Below are positions 1-7,270 of a stretch of DNA of 64,000 bases, in pieces (position 1 is the stretch's first letter; every line of letters begins with the position of its first letter). Source of the DNA: GCA-2688105 sp964499445 (GTDB lineage Bacteria; Chloroflexota; Dehalococcoidia; Dehalococcoidales; GCA-2688105); the NCBI GenBank assembly GCA_964499445.1, contig CAZCLE010000003.1:1-64000 (forward strand), given 5' to 3'. The position numbers and the translations under genes were made by a program. The notes beneath the pieces were generated by a model. The model saw nothing but the letters and a program-made list of their open reading frames with translations, was not told the origin of the DNA and did no database searches.

Positions 1-1
1 T

Positions 2-427
2 ATTAGCTATCCGGCGGCTATTAATATACAGGAGGTTATCGGTAGATTTATGGCTGCCATAGCCACCGCCATAGTGGGAGGGGTTGGCTTCCTCGTTAGT
101 AAACGGGAGGTTATCACCAGGCTTTTGGCTGCCGTAGCCTCCGCTATAGCCGGCGGGGTTGGCTTCCTCGTTGGTAAACGAGAGGTTATCACCAGGCTTT
201 TGGCTTCAGTAGCCACCGCCATAGCCGGCGGGGTTGGCTTCCTCGTTGGTAAACGGGAGGTTATCACCAGGCTTTTGGCTTCAGTAGCCACTGCCATAGC
301 CGGAGGGGTTGGCTTCCTCGTTAGTAAACGAGAGGTTATAACCAGGCTTTTGGCTTCGGTAGCGACGGCGATAATAGGATGGGTTCGCCTTCTCCTCAGC
401 AAATGGAAAACGAAAAAACCGCGCTAA
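2..427 (+). CDS. Repetitive hydrophobic protein, 5' end outside window
   Basis: The frame is open from the left edge of the window to TAA at 425-427, so the N-terminus is missing; the first internal ATG is at 50. The product is almost entirely a 25-residue repeat of the type VATAIAGGVGFLVGKREVIT, a 14-residue glycine-rich hydrophobic stretch bounded by a charged KRE segment. The last copy is degenerate and ends in a basic tail (KWKTKKPR). I do not recognise a family. The same DNA is also open on the minus strand, so coding is plausible but not proven. The exact codon-length repeat unit (75 bp) favours translation. It could be the decayed C-terminal part of a surface protein, because a same-frame membrane anchor follows at 440. 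Confidence 0.35.
   Translation: MSYPAAINIQEVIGRFMAAIATAIVGGVGFLVSKREVITRLLAAVASAIAGGVGFLVGKREVITRLLASVATAIAGGVGFLVGKREVITRLLASVATAIAGGVGFLVSKREVITRLLASVATAIIGWVRLLLSKWKTKKPR
32..427. repeat. 75-bp tandem repeat, about five copies
   Basis: The string GGCTTCCTCG (or a close variant) recurs at 86, 161, 236, 311 and, diverged, 386, giving an exact 75-bp period. A partial copy precedes at about 32-60. The inner copies differ from each other at only a few positions; the outer copies are more diverged. 75 is a multiple of 3, so the + frame keeps phase through all copies. The array continues to, or begins near, the left edge of the window. Confidence 0.9.
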
Positions 428-439
428 TACTAGGTATAA

Positions 440-544
440 ACCCCCACCCCCTTCAACTGGCGTGTTATCGGTGGAATTATAGCCGGGGTGGTTGTGGTAG
501 GATTGCTCGTTTTCTTCCTGGTCAGAAGAAGGAGAGCATATTAA
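440..544 (+). pseudogene. Detached C-terminal membrane anchor of a surface protein
   Basis: The segment reads TPTPFNWRVIGG, then a 20-residue hydrophobic helix (IIAGVVVVGLLVFFLV), then RRRRAY and stop at 542-544. A Pro/Thr linker, one transmembrane helix and an Arg-rich tail is the usual C-terminal anchor of secreted or surface proteins. It is in the same frame as the 75-bp repeat ORF but separated from it by three in-frame stops (425, 431, 437) and has no start codon. The simplest reading is that it is the remnant end of the upstream repeat protein. An assembly error or a small indel in the intervening C-rich stretch is an alternative. Confidence 0.45.
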
Positions 545-558
545 ACACCAGGACAAAT

Positions 559-636
559 GAGCCCTCAGCCTGGGCGAATACGCTACCGGTGATGACTAGT
601 GTCATCAGCAAAGCATCGGTTATAGACTGAGGGCTC
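559..636. other. Nested inverted repeats
   Basis: GAGCCCTCAG at 559-568 is exactly complementary to CTGAGGGCTC at 627-636. Nested inside is a hairpin, GATGAC-TAGT-GTCATC (591-606). This gives a cruciform or structured RNA of about 78 nt lying after the relic anchor and before the Cys-rich ORF. There is no T-tract, so it is not a typical terminator. It could be a small mobile-element relic or an RNA structure; function unknown. Confidence 0.5.
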
Positions 637-671
637 AGCTAGTAAGAACGGCAGCCGAGGTAGAGGGCGAT

Positions 672-824
672 ATGACCAAAGAGGAAAGGATGGTCACTAC
701 ATCGGCAAATAACAAGGGCCTGCTGTGCCCCTTCAAGCTAGTTCTTTGCCAGGAGGGGTGCTGTCACCAATGCAGAATATATCTTGATTGGCAAAAGGAG
801 GATATAGAATGTGAATGTACTTAG
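672..824 (+). CDS. Small Cys-rich protein (50 aa)
   Basis: The ORF starts at ATG 672 with a GAGGG ribosome site just upstream and ends at TAG 822. It carries seven cysteines in 50 residues: CPF, then CQEGCCHQC, then CEC at the C-terminus. This spacing suggests metal binding (zinc or Fe-S) or disulfide clusters; there is no signal peptide. I do not recognise a family. It lies upstream of a lipoprotein gene, with the lipoprotein's own ribosome site between them. The high Cys content at regular spacing in an otherwise open frame is the main reason to believe it is real. Confidence 0.45.
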   Translation: MTKEERMVTTSANNKGLLCPFKLVLCQEGCCHQCRIYLDWQKEDIECECT

Positions 825-868
825 AGCCAAGCAGATAATAACACCAAAAATCTAAGGAGGAATGGAGA

Positions 869-1435
869 ATGAAAAAGCGTATATTTATCACCTCGGGAAT
901 TTTGGCTTTGTTGCTTACTGTTCTGCTTGTCGGGTGTGCCGGGGAAGAGGCTCTTCCACCTTCCGGGGACGAATATGTCCACGGGATTACCATCCAGGTT
1001 GATGGTGAAGACTACTACCTCTCAGGCCCGGCCGATGGACCCAACGGAGAGCAGGACATTCCCGGTCACGCATGGAGATTAGAAGGCAGCAACAAGCTCC
1101 TGGGCAATCATTACAATACGGGGCCGATGGGTGCTTCCAAGTGGTGGTCCTCAGATGCAGAGGACGGAGCGCTACTCTATACCGTGGAGGCAACCATAGA
1201 CCAATGGACTCAGGATATGGTTGAGGATTATGCCTCTCGCGGATATATCCACTATCACGAGCTGGTCAAGGTTTCAGATGGAGCACTACATCCTACCAAA
1301 GTCGTCTGGCTCAAGCATACGGCGGTGATGAGCTTTAACCTTGACGGTGGCCCACACCCTGAACTTAGCCACGAAGTTACACCAGGAGTAGACCTTGAGT
1401 TTATCCCGAATGGCGCCATGCCTTACAGTCCATAG
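869..1435 (+). CDS. Secreted lipoprotein, unknown function (188 aa)
   Basis: The N-terminus has two basic residues, a hydrophobic core (about residues 6-21) and a lipobox LVGC, with the modified cysteine at about residue 23, so the protein should be an outward-facing lipoprotein. The mature part begins with an acidic, Pro/Ser linker and contains a compact domain with several His and Trp residues (for example HYHELVKV and a C-terminal LEFIPNGAMP) but no motif I recognise. A strong ribosome site (AAGGAGG) precedes the ATG. It is followed by a hairpin at 1447-1472, so it is probably a single-gene transcript. Confidence 0.75.
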   Translation: MKKRIFITSGILALLLTVLLVGCAGEEALPPSGDEYVHGITIQVDGEDYYLSGPADGPNGEQDIPGHAWRLEGSNKLLGNHYNTGPMGASKWWSSDAEDGALLYTVEATIDQWTQDMVEDYASRGYIHYHELVKVSDGALHPTKVVWLKHTAVMSFNLDGGPHPELSHEVTPGVDLEFIPNGAMPYSP

Positions 1436-1446
1436 CGGATCAAGAA

Positions 1447-1472
1447 GGGGGATAGAGTATAGCCTATCCCCC
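1447..1472 (+). terminator. Hairpin after the lipoprotein gene
   Basis: GGGGGATAG (1447-1455) pairs perfectly with CTATCCCCC (1464-1472) around an 8-nt loop, 12 nt after the lipoprotein stop codon. The downstream sequence is only moderately T-rich, so it is a weak intrinsic terminator or a 3' stabilising structure. Confidence 0.55.
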
Positions 1473-1540
1473 TACATCCTTAATTACGACTACTACAAGC
1501 TGGTATTGGCAGAAAGCAGACAAGCGTAGGCGAAGGGGCG

Positions 1541-1921
1541 ATGAGTAATAACAACAAGAATCTAGGCAAAATAATCAAGCAGCGAAGGCTTGCAGTGGAG
1601 CTGACACTACATCAGCTTAGTGTCGAGTCAGGAGTATCCTCATCACACCTAGGCCGCATAGAGAAAGGACAGCGTTTCCCCTCAGCACGTATTCTACGAA
1701 GGCTTGCTAAGCCACTGGGTCTTGAGGAGAGTGCCCTATTTATGTTCGCTGGTTATCTCTCCCCGTCTCCTATCGACACTGAGGAAGGACATCGTCGTAA
1801 CGGATGGGACCCTTATGTAACCAGTGTGCTAGCCCAAGAGCCGGTCGAAGTGCAACGCGCTACTATCGTAATTCTTGGTGTCTTGAAAACCCTTGCCAAA
1901 AAGCTGGAGAACATCCGATGA
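1541..1921 (+). CDS. XRE-family HTH transcriptional regulator (126 aa)
   Basis: Residues about 8-65 form an XRE/Cro-type helix-turn-helix: GKIIKQRR, LTLHQLSVESGVSSSHLGRIEKGQRFPS, then LRRLAKPLGL. This is the typical fold of phage and mobile-element repressors and of many stand-alone regulators. The C-terminal 50 residues have no recognised domain. It begins at ATG 1541 after an AAGGGG-type ribosome site. The next small gene overlaps its stop by ATGA, so the two are translationally coupled. With the three tiny genes behind it, it looks like the control gene of a small accessory cassette. Confidence 0.85.
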   Translation: MSNNNKNLGKIIKQRRLAVELTLHQLSVESGVSSSHLGRIEKGQRFPSARILRRLAKPLGLEESALFMFAGYLSPSPIDTEEGHRRNGWDPYVTSVLAQEPVEVQRATIVILGVLKTLAKKLENIR

Positions 1922-2106
1922 ACTTAAAAGGCTGGAAATACATTCTCACGTATGGTTCATCCCTTGACGTGTATGCAAAGATGAACCACAGGGTTGCTGT
2001 TGAGCGGAGTTCGGGTACAGTTGTAGTCCGGTATGTCATTGGCAACCACTCAAAAGGTAGACTCTCTGGTCAGTCCTCTGTTCCGAGGCGGACTACAATT
2101 CATTAA
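1918..2106 (+). CDS. Small basic protein coupled to the XRE regulator (62 aa)
   Basis: ATG 1918 overlaps the TGA of the regulator (ATGA), which argues for this start rather than a longer frame beginning inside the regulator gene. The protein (MNLKGWKYILTYG..., then VAVERSSGTVVVRYVIGNHSKGR) is basic, with alternating hydrophobic residues compatible with a small beta-rich fold. I know no family for it. Position and coupling suggest a partner or target of the XRE protein, in the manner of small toxin-antitoxin or phage-like modules, but nothing in the residues proves that. Confidence 0.5.
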   Translation: MNLKGWKYILTYGSSLDVYAKMNHRVAVERSSGTVVVRYVIGNHSKGRLSGQSSVPRRTTIH

Positions 2107-2127
2107 TCTTCACCTTGAGGAATAGCT

Positions 2128-2379
2128 ATGGAAATTGTCCCTTGCCATGTCAAGTTTGACTTCAGGAAGAAGCCCAACAATGAGAGGGTTCGTGTGCAGG
2201 GAAAGCTTGAGCTCAACCTTGTTAAGGGCGGTGGTGTGGACATCTCTAAAGACGTTACTATCGGTGTGCATCCACTGTTTGAGACTATCACCATGGTGCA
2301 GAAGGGGAAAAAGGCGAAAAGTGGGAGTATAAGCGTTCCAAAGACGGTGAGGGCATCAAGCACAGGAAAGGGGGGGTGA
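2128..2379 (+). CDS. Hypothetical protein in XRE cassette (83 aa)
   Basis: ATG 2128 is preceded by GAGG at a short distance. The product begins MEIVPCHVKFDF and is rich in Lys, Val and Thr, with a Gly/Lys-rich tail (SSTGKGG). It has no membrane segment and no recognised motif. It sits between two other tiny genes on the same strand, all within about 600 bp, and the next one starts 5 nt after its stop. It is probably part of the same transcript as the XRE regulator; function unknown. Confidence 0.45.
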   Translation: MEIVPCHVKFDFRKKPNNERVRVQGKLELNLVKGGGVDISKDVTIGVHPLFETITMVQKGKKAKSGSISVPKTVRASSTGKGG

Positions 2380-2383
2380 TTCG

Positions 2384-2524
2384 GTGGAGAGGATGGTGCA
2401 ACGCATCGGCAAGGTGCTTCAGGCTGTCTACGTGATGATAGGAGTGTTTGTGCTATCGGTGTTGTGGGCGGTGGTTTGGCTAGCGGACAATCGTTCTTAT
2501 GGACGCCGTTCAATCAGATGTTGA
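2384..2524 (+). CDS. Single-pass small membrane protein (46 aa)
   Basis: The start is GTG 2384, 5-10 nt after a run of AAGGGGGGG that can serve as ribosome site; ATG 2393 is an alternative. The protein is VERMVQRIGK followed by a hydrophobic helix (about residues 13-33, VYVMIGVFVLSVLWAVVWL) and a short basic tail ending RRSIRC. Helix-plus-basic-tail resembles holin-like or type I toxin peptides, but this is only a shape comparison. It is the last credible gene of the XRE cassette. Another frame (2464-2646) runs on past this stop and could indicate a frameshift. Confidence 0.4.
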   Translation: MERMVQRIGKVLQAVYVMIGVFVLSVLWAVVWLADNRSYGRRSIRC

Positions 2525-3384
2525 GTAGCTTTGACCAGAAATTGCATGGACTGGGGAAGATACCTAGGGGGCATAGTGCAAAAACTAACACCTCCGTCTC
2601 TAAAGCGGACGATACTGGTGCAATACCCGTAGTCTCCATCCCTTAATTCCAGCTATGCCACACTAACCCCGTTTCCTCAACACACCCCCATCAGCTAAAC
2701 CAGGACAGAACATACCTGCTACCTAGAAGGCAACAATTGCTTGGTTTGTTACCCCTTTGAACGGAAGTCCAAACCACATGAGGTCACATTTGCTTATAAT
2801 GTGCAATTAAGGATAAAAAAACTAGACACATTTCTCGACGTTAGGTGTTCTTTGAAATTGCGATTACAGTTGTAGCGAATTGTATAATCGTTCAGTGAGA
2901 TTATTTGTTGACTTCAATCTCATCTGTCCGCCCTCTTTCTTGAAGGATGGGAGTTTTTGTTTCCACTGCAGCTTAACCCTGTATTTTGCTATTGCTGCTA
3001 ATTTTTGGGTGCCAATGGGGTGATACAAGCTTACCGTTGCCCTGCGGGGCGAAACTCCATAGCTACGAGCTGGCATTTAACGCGTATACACCGTAGCAGG
3101 CTCAGAATGAGCCTGCGTTGTTATTTTGGCAATAGCCTCTTGGTGCCGGCGAAAGAGGCGAGCTAAATCCCATACCAGTGTTAGAGAGGGCCTGCTATTT
3201 TGCAAGCATTTTGCTAACAAACCGTTTAGCACCACCCACCACAGGGTGGTACCACTAGATACAAAACGGAGCTTGATACTTTACCATACAGGGTGTTATG
3301 CTATCTGTTGACACTAGGTGGCACATCAGGCTTGGAATTCGTAAACCGCCGCTGGCAAGTTTTGAGTTGGCTGTAGGAGGGCAG
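2525..3384. other. Long gap without a convincing gene
   Basis: About 860 bp with no frame that looks like protein. It holds a short A-rich motif (ATTAAGGATAAAAAAAC near 2805) that also occurs before the terminator at about 41840. It also has an ACCACCC/GGGTGGT hairpin at about 3230-3250 and a strong terminator-like hairpin at 3096-3116. The gap marks the boundary between the accessory left end and the housekeeping genes. Confidence 0.6.
3096..3116 (+). terminator. Intrinsic-terminator-like hairpin
   Basis: GCAGGCTCA (3096-3104) pairs perfectly with TGAGCCTGC (3108-3116) around a GAA triloop and is followed by GTTGTTATTTT. The gene it would terminate is not evident; it may end read-through from the XRE cassette. 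Confidence 0.6.
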
Positions 3385-4164
3385 ATGAGCCGGTTTATAG
3401 ATAAATTAAATCAGGTTTCACAGGCTGAGCCCCAGGCTATGGGATTTAGAGCGGCACAAGCAGGCTCAGCAAAGCCAAAAATGCTGCTCTTGGCTAGTTT
3501 AGCTCAGGCTGATGTTAGCGGCGTGGCTGATTATGTGGCTGGGGCTGATGCTGGGCTGCTGTCTATTCCTAAATCGGGCTCAGGGGCTAAAACCCTTCAA
3601 AAAATATCTCAGGTTGTGTCTGATATTCCCTGGGGCGGGTGGCTGGGAGATGTGGGAAGGGAGGGGATAAAACAGATGGCGAAGGCTGGCTGTGATTTTG
3701 TGGTTTTTCCTGCTGCCAATACATCACTGGCCATACTTCAAGATGGTGAAGTGGGCAAAATTTTGCAGGTAGAGGCATCGCTCAGCGAAGGTCTGTTGAG
3801 AGCAATTAATGAGTTGCCGATAGATGCGGTGCTTATTGCTGGTGAACAGGAAGCGGGTTATTTTCTTACCTGGCATCACCTTATGCTCTTTCGGCGCTTT
3901 GCCAACTTGCTGACTAAGCCCTTGTTAGTCTCGGTTCCGTTAGATGTGACCGCTAATGAGCTTCAGGCGCTATGGGATGCCGGGGTGGATGGCGTAATCG
4001 TGGAAGTAGGCGCTGGAAAGCCTGCGGGAGGATTAGAAGGGTTGCGCCAGGCGATTGATAAACTTACCTTCCCATCATTACGCAAGCGGGGAAAGACAGA
4101 GGCTTTGTTACCTTATATTGGTAGAGAGACGGATGTAACAACCGAAGAGGAGGAAGAGGAATAG
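3385..4164 (+). CDS. Predicted TIM-barrel-like protein, unknown function (259 aa)
   Basis: I chose ATG 3385 because GGAGGGCAG precedes it; the longer frame back to 3298 has no ribosome site. The sequence alternates short beta strands and helices: LLLASLAQADVSGV, DAGLLSIPKSGS, GCDFVVFPAAN, IDAVLIAGEQEAG, KPLLVSVPLDVT, GVDGVIVEVGAG. This is the pattern of a (beta/alpha)8 barrel. No catalytic signature is recognisable. The C-terminus is a run of about seven glutamates. The stop codon directly abuts the stop of the convergent glycosyltransferase. Similar uncharacterised barrels are plausible in related anaerobes, but I cannot name the family. Confidence 0.65.
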   Translation: MSRFIDKLNQVSQAEPQAMGFRAAQAGSAKPKMLLLASLAQADVSGVADYVAGADAGLLSIPKSGSGAKTLQKISQVVSDIPWGGWLGDVGREGIKQMAKAGCDFVVFPAANTSLAILQDGEVGKILQVEASLSEGLLRAINELPIDAVLIAGEQEAGYFLTWHHLMLFRRFANLLTKPLLVSVPLDVTANELQALWDAGVDGVIVEVGAGKPAGGLEGLRQAIDKLTFPSLRKRGKTEALLPYIGRETDVTTEEEEEE

Positions 4165-5409
4165 TTATTTCCTGACCAGGCTCTTTATTAGCCTGAGTTC
4201 GTCTCTAATTAGCCTGGGGAAAAGGAAGTTTTGCCTAACAATCTCTCTACCTTCCTCACCTAACCGTTTACTAACTGCCGGGTTTTCCAGAAGATAGACT
4301 ATTTTCTCGGCGCATTCTTCTACACTATCTACCAGGTAGTTGCTGAGGTCGCCGGTCATTTGTAGAGGAATGCCACCGGCATTACCAGCTACTACTGGCG
4401 TTTCTTTCCATAACGCTTCAGCTACCACCAGACCAAAGCCTTCCCGAATTGACTTTTGGACAATCACATCACTGGCTCGCTGAAAGGCGTTAACCTCCAT
4501 ATTGCCGACTCCGGTCAGGTTGGAGAAGACGAAGATGTCGGGGTCTTTATTGGCTTCAGCGCTAATAGCGGCATGCATATCCCAGGACTCAGGGTCGTCC
4601 GGGGCAAAGCTACCTATCATGGCTAGCTGGAGCCCGGGTATTTTTTCTTTGGCTAATTTGTAGGCGGCTATGGTACCGAAGGGGTCTTTCCAACGGTCAA
4701 AGCGGGATACCTGGGTAATTAGCAGGCGATTGGTATCAAAGCCCAGGTTCTCCGCCAGTTCCCGACATACATACCTTTTAATGAACATATTTTTTGAGCT
4801 GAAGGGGCCGATAGCCGGTGCCATAGTCGCCATTTTGGCTAGGTGAAGGTCTTTGGGGATAAACTCCTTGGTGGTGAAAACGGCCGCGTCATACTCTTCA
4901 ACGTAGGGACGCAGGAAATTCCACACCGTCTCATCTGGCTGTGAGCTGTCTACGTGACAGCGCCATATCCATTTGGCTTTGCTCTCCGGTAGATAGTGGC
5001 GTAGGGCGGCGGGCTGAGGGTCATTTACTATGAAAACATCATAATGGGGGTCAAGTTCGCGGGCATTGCTTAAGTTATTACTCTGGAATACCCTTCTTAT
5101 GCTTTCCTTTTTGATTTCTTCAAAGGGAGCGCCTTGCAAGGCGTTATGCAGACCTTTGGTAATGGTAAAGAAGCGACGGTCGCCGCGTATAATCTGCCAA
5201 TCGGCTTTAATACCCACCGAACACAATAGGGGGATATAGGAAACCAGCATTTCAGCCACACCGCCACCAAAAGGAGTGGAGTTGATATGGCACAGGCGTA
5301 GTCCCTTCAGTTCCTCGCCAAGGCTTACAACTTCGTCAATAACGCCCCTAGCTTCAACCATGCGATACTTATTAATATCGGCTATTCCCAGCGAGACCTT
5401 GTGCAGCAT
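4165..5409 (-). CDS. GT4 glycosyltransferase, TreT-like trehalose synthase family (414 aa)
   Basis: The N-terminus matches the trehalose glycosyltransferring synthase (TreT) family known from hyperthermophilic archaea: HINSTPFGGGVAEML at about 40-55, then FFTITKGLHNALQG. The C-terminal Rossmann half has the GT4 donor-binding region with the EX7E motif (REGFGLVVAEALWKETPVVAG). TreT joins NDP-glucose and glucose to make trehalose; a related sugar product is equally possible. It is cytoplasmic and full length. It is transcribed towards the barrel gene at 3385 with no spacer between stops. The next gene upstream on this strand is the IMP dehydrogenase-like gene, about 60 bp away. Confidence 0.8.
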   Translation of the reverse strand: MLHKVSLGIADINKYRMVEARGVIDEVVSLGEELKGLRLCHINSTPFGGGVAEMLVSYIPLLCSVGIKADWQIIRGDRRFFTITKGLHNALQGAPFEEIKKESIRRVFQSNNLSNARELDPHYDVFIVNDPQPAALRHYLPESKAKWIWRCHVDSSQPDETVWNFLRPYVEEYDAAVFTTKEFIPKDLHLAKMATMAPAIGPFSSKNMFIKRYVCRELAENLGFDTNRLLITQVSRFDRWKDPFGTIAAYKLAKEKIPGLQLAMIGSFAPDDPESWDMHAAISAEANKDPDIFVFSNLTGVGNMEVNAFQRASDVIVQKSIREGFGLVVAEALWKETPVVAGNAGGIPLQMTGDLSNYLVDSVEECAEKIVYLLENPAVSKRLGEEGREIVRQNFLFPRLIRDELRLIKSLVRK

Positions 5410-5470
5410 TTACGCTACTCCGTATGCCGTTTAGTTATCCAGGTTAATCGGGAGACTAACATCTCAGCCA

Positions 5471-6610
5471 CTATGATTGTGAAAGTTGCCACCATTTTCC
5501 TTCAGTGGTTATCGCCGGAGCAATTACCATCTCAACCTGGTGCATTTCTGGAATGGTAAGTGCACCGCAGGTGCCCATTGCCGTGCGGAGAGCGCCGACG
5601 AAGTTCTGGCTACCATCGGTGACTGAAGTAGGGCCGAAGAGGATTTGTTCTAATGGGCTGGTGGTGCCCACTTTTATTCGGGTTCCTCTGGGGAGTGCTG
5701 GGTGGGGGTGGGACATACCCCAGTGATAGCCAAGCCCTGGCGCCTCCCTGGCTTGGGCAAAAACGGAGCCTATCATTACGGCATCAGCCCCGGCGGCAAA
5801 GGCTTTGCATAAATCTCCGCCTTTACGAAAACCGCCGTCGGTGATTATCGGCACATACCTGCCCGACTCGTTTAAATATTCGTCCCTGGCCGCGGCACAG
5901 TCAATAGTGGCGGTTATCTGGGGGACACCGACACCGAGGACTTCTCTGGTGGTACAAGCCGCACCCGGTCCGACACCTACTAAAACTCCAGATATTCCCG
6001 TTCTCATAAGCTCTAAACAGGCGCTATAGCTTACACAGTTACCCACAATAATAGGCATGGGTATGGATTTGATAAGCTCGGGGAAGATTAGTCCACGATA
6101 GCTTTTGGATATATGTCGGGCGGTGGTAATCGTGGACTGGACTACAAAAATATCCGCCTTGGCTTCAACTGCTATTGGAGCTAACCGCTTGGTGTTAGCT
6201 GGTGCCACGGAAACGGCACATACTGCCCCTGACTTCTTAATCGCTTGGATTCGTTCGCCAATAAGGTTTTCCTTAATAGGCTGGGAATAGATTTTTTGAA
6301 GACGGGGGGTGACTTCAGCATCAGGGGCTTGAGCAATCTCGGCTAGTATCTCCTCGGGGTTATCATACCTAGTTTGTATTCCTTCTAGGTTGAGAACGGC
6401 GAGACCGCCTAGCTTATTCATCAGGATAGCGAAGTTGACATCGGTAACTGCATCCATGGCCGAAGCTATAATAGGAATGGAGAAGGTAAAATTTTCTATC
6501 TTGAGGTCGATGTTTGTCTGGTCTGGGTTAACCGTTATGTCTCCGGGCACTATAGCCACTTCATCAAATCCGTAAGAGCGCCGTAATTGCTTAAATTTGG
6601 AGATAGCCAT
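5471..6610 (-). CDS. GuaB3-family IMP dehydrogenase-related protein (379 aa)
   Basis: This is an IMP dehydrogenase/GMP reductase barrel without the CBS pair, as in the GuaB3 family (about 370-390 aa). Visible features are the N-terminal PIIASAMDAVTD, the active-site loop GVGPGAACTTREVLGVGVPQ with the catalytic-type cysteine, the substrate segment ITDGGFRKGGDLCKAFAAGADAVMIGS, and a late conserved EGKWW. IMPDH oxidises IMP to XMP; the exact reaction of GuaB3 members is less certain. I chose ATG 6610 because AAGGAA lies just upstream; an ATG at 6625 is also in frame but lacks a site. It is divergent from the fatty-acid operon. Confidence 0.85.
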   Translation of the reverse strand: MAISKFKQLRRSYGFDEVAIVPGDITVNPDQTNIDLKIENFTFSIPIIASAMDAVTDVNFAILMNKLGGLAVLNLEGIQTRYDNPEEILAEIAQAPDAEVTPRLQKIYSQPIKENLIGERIQAIKKSGAVCAVSVAPANTKRLAPIAVEAKADIFVVQSTITTARHISKSYRGLIFPELIKSIPMPIIVGNCVSYSACLELMRTGISGVLVGVGPGAACTTREVLGVGVPQITATIDCAAARDEYLNESGRYVPIITDGGFRKGGDLCKAFAAGADAVMIGSVFAQAREAPGLGYHWGMSHPHPALPRGTRIKVGTTSPLEQILFGPTSVTDGSQNFVGALRTAMGTCGALTIPEMHQVEMVIAPAITTEGKWWQLSQS

Positions 6611-6729
6611 TTTGATTTCCTTCATTAAAAACCAACTATATCAAAAGCATGGTTTCAAAGTCAATAAATATGGGCATGGTCAATCAAGAAGACCAAACAT
6701 AGATACCAGGTTTTTGAAGGTTCAAGCTC

Positions 6730-6759
6730 TTGACATAGGGGCTGGGTGTAGTTTATATT
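6730..6759 (+). promoter_or_regulatory. Sigma70-type promoter of the fatty-acid operon
   Basis: A perfect TTGACA (6730-6735) is followed after 17-18 nt by TTATAT/TATATT (6753-6759), about 65 nt ahead of the first gene of the operon at 6823. No clear operator repeat is visible around it. Confidence 0.65.
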
Positions 6760-6822
6760 TATCTTTATATATCGGAGTCCGATGTATTTTTTTAAGGAGC
6801 CAGTTTTAAACAGCTAAGACCT

Positions 6823-7248
6823 ATGGAGCAAAATAAAAGCAAAGACAGCTTACCGATAGCATTTGAGCAGCTAGTCGCTGGCTATGAGTTTCTCCCGAGT
6901 AGTTATGAGTTGAAGGCCTCGGTTATGTCTAAATATCTGAAGGCAGTGGGCAAACCAGGTAAGCAGAATTCCCTGGCATCGGAGTTTGTACCTCCAGTGG
7001 CGATAGCTGCCTACACAATGACTGCAGTATTGCAGTCGCTTTCACTGCCACCGGGCGCAATACATACTGCTCAAGAGCTTGAGTTCCTCAAGTTGGTGCC
7101 GGTGGGGGCTACTATAAACTGTCGTGGCCGGGTAGCCCGGAAGCTAGATCGTGGTAAATTGCATCTACTGGTGATTGAACTTGATGCTCTGAACCAGGAC
7201 CAGGAAAAGGTCTTGTCAGGGCAGGCTACTATAGTCGTGCCCGACTAG
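6823..7248 (+). CDS. Hot-dog fold dehydratase partner subunit, HadA-like (141 aa)
   Basis: The length and pattern fit the non-catalytic, FAS1/MaoC-like N-terminal half of a two-subunit 3-hydroxyacyl dehydratase, as in mycobacterial HadA. Features are FVPPVAIAAYTMTAVLQSL, then AQELEFLKLVPVGATINCRGRVARK and a central hydrophobic helix. The hydratase Asp-x4-His pair seen in the next gene is absent here, so it probably builds the acyl tunnel of a heterodimer. It is first in a run with the catalytic partner, plsX, acpP, fabF and fabG, which points to the dehydration step of type II fatty-acid synthesis. Confidence 0.7.
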   Translation: MEQNKSKDSLPIAFEQLVAGYEFLPSSYELKASVMSKYLKAVGKPGKQNSLASEFVPPVAIAAYTMTAVLQSLSLPPGAIHTAQELEFLKLVPVGATINCRGRVARKLDRGKLHLLVIELDALNQDQEKVLSGQATIVVPD

Positions 7249-7270
7249 AAATTTGAAAGGGATGTCTGTT

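Noticed and set aside
7..402. Minus-strand repeat ORF over the 75-bp array
   Set aside because: Open only because the repeat is 75 bp (multiple of 3). It has no ribosome site, and the + frame continues to the window edge and is followed by a same-frame anchor.
32..427. CRISPR array
   Set aside because: The 75-bp units are contiguous near-identical copies without spacers.
2464..2646. 60-codon frame after the small membrane protein
   Set aside because: No ribosome site and it overlaps the 46-residue membrane protein. It could only be real if there is a frameshift near 2460, which I cannot test.
2864..3076. 70-codon minus-strand frame in the long gap
   Set aside because: Low-quality composition and no ribosome site; part of a gap with hairpins.
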